Of a stretch of 6,394 bases of DNA, positions 6,263-6,394 are shown one piece after another (position 1 is the stretch's first letter; each line of letters begins with the position of its first letter). The translations under genes and the position numbers were made by a program. The notes under the pieces are model-generated. The model was not told where the DNA came from. It was given only the letters and a program-made list of their open reading frames with translations, and made no database searches. The DNA lies in NCBI GenBank assembly GCA_965365465.1, contig CBDUBU010000239.1:1-6394 (forward strand), written 5' to 3'. This DNA comes from CBDUBU01 sp965365465 (lineage in GTDB: Bacteria > Bacteroidota > Rhodothermia > Rhodothermales > DASSAV01).

Positions 6263-6394
6263 CTACAGAATCACCGCCTCCCCGTACGCAGGGATGGAAA
6301 TGTCAGGGTAGCCTTCCCGTTCCAGGGCCGTTTTCAGCTTTTCCTGCCGCCGCAACTCTCCATGCACCAGGAAAATGCGCTGCAAGCGGGAGCG
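6263..6394 (-). CDS. C-terminus of beta-CASP metallo-beta-lactamase RNase-like protein (partial)
   Basis: The last 43 codons of a minus-strand gene that enters from the right edge and stops with TAG (6263-6265). The readable tail includes QRIFLVHGELRRQEKLKTAL and, after a few residues, EGYPDISIPAYGEAVIL. This is the pattern of the RNA-specificity (RMMBL) segment that closes beta-CASP MBL-fold proteins: a strand, HGE, an amphipathic helix, then xIPxYGExxxL. Such proteins are zinc-dependent RNases or nucleases. The catalytic HxHxDH motif lies outside the window, so activity cannot be checked. The gene converges on the histidine kinase with only 6 bp between stop codons and no visible terminator between them. 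The family call rests on a short piece. Confidence 0.7.
   Translation of the reverse strand, partial: RSRLQRIFLVHGELRRQEKLKTALEREGYPDISIPAYGEAVIL

Overview
The window reads as a chromosomal segment from a moderately GC-rich member of the Bacteroidota/Rhodothermota assemblage. This assignment is an inference. It rests on the gene order folP - cdaA - pcm, on the absence of a good Shine-Dalgarno sequence before every start codon in the window (usual in that group), and on the style of the proteins. No rRNA, tRNA, CRISPR array, insertion sequence or phage gene is visible.

Layout. Positions 1-225 hold no recognisable gene but contain a degenerate direct repeat. On the minus strand at 226-1776 is a complete GH3-family adenylate-forming enzyme. 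It is divergent from the plus-strand group across a spacer that holds a perfect 8-bp stem-loop. The plus-strand group starts with folP (dihydropteroate synthase, most likely from ATG 1881 rather than TTG 1830). It continues with cdaA (membrane-bound diadenylate cyclase, TTG start at 2897) and, 9 bp later, pcm (protein-L-isoaspartate O-methyltransferase, 3701-4372). After a 117-bp spacer with an imperfect palindrome comes a large membrane sensor histidine kinase (4490-6256) with an N-terminal multi-helix sensor, a PAS domain, and HisKA and HATPase modules. It has no partner response regulator in view. At the right edge, convergent and only 6 bp away, is the C-terminal end of a minus-strand beta-CASP/metallo-beta-lactamase ribonuclease-like protein (6263-6394).

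How the genes work together. folP serves folate synthesis, cdaA makes the second messenger c-di-AMP, and pcm repairs aged proteins. They probably share a transcript by position rather than by pathway. A nested stem-loop lies across the folP stop codon and the folP-cdaA spacer, and is the most structured unexplained element here. The histidine kinase probably has its own promoter in the 4373-4489 spacer.

Overall this is mostly ordinary core genome. I found no convincing new multi-gene system. The items worth a second look are small RNA/DNA structures, start-codon choices, the bacterial GH3 enzyme of unknown substrate, and the unexplained left edge.
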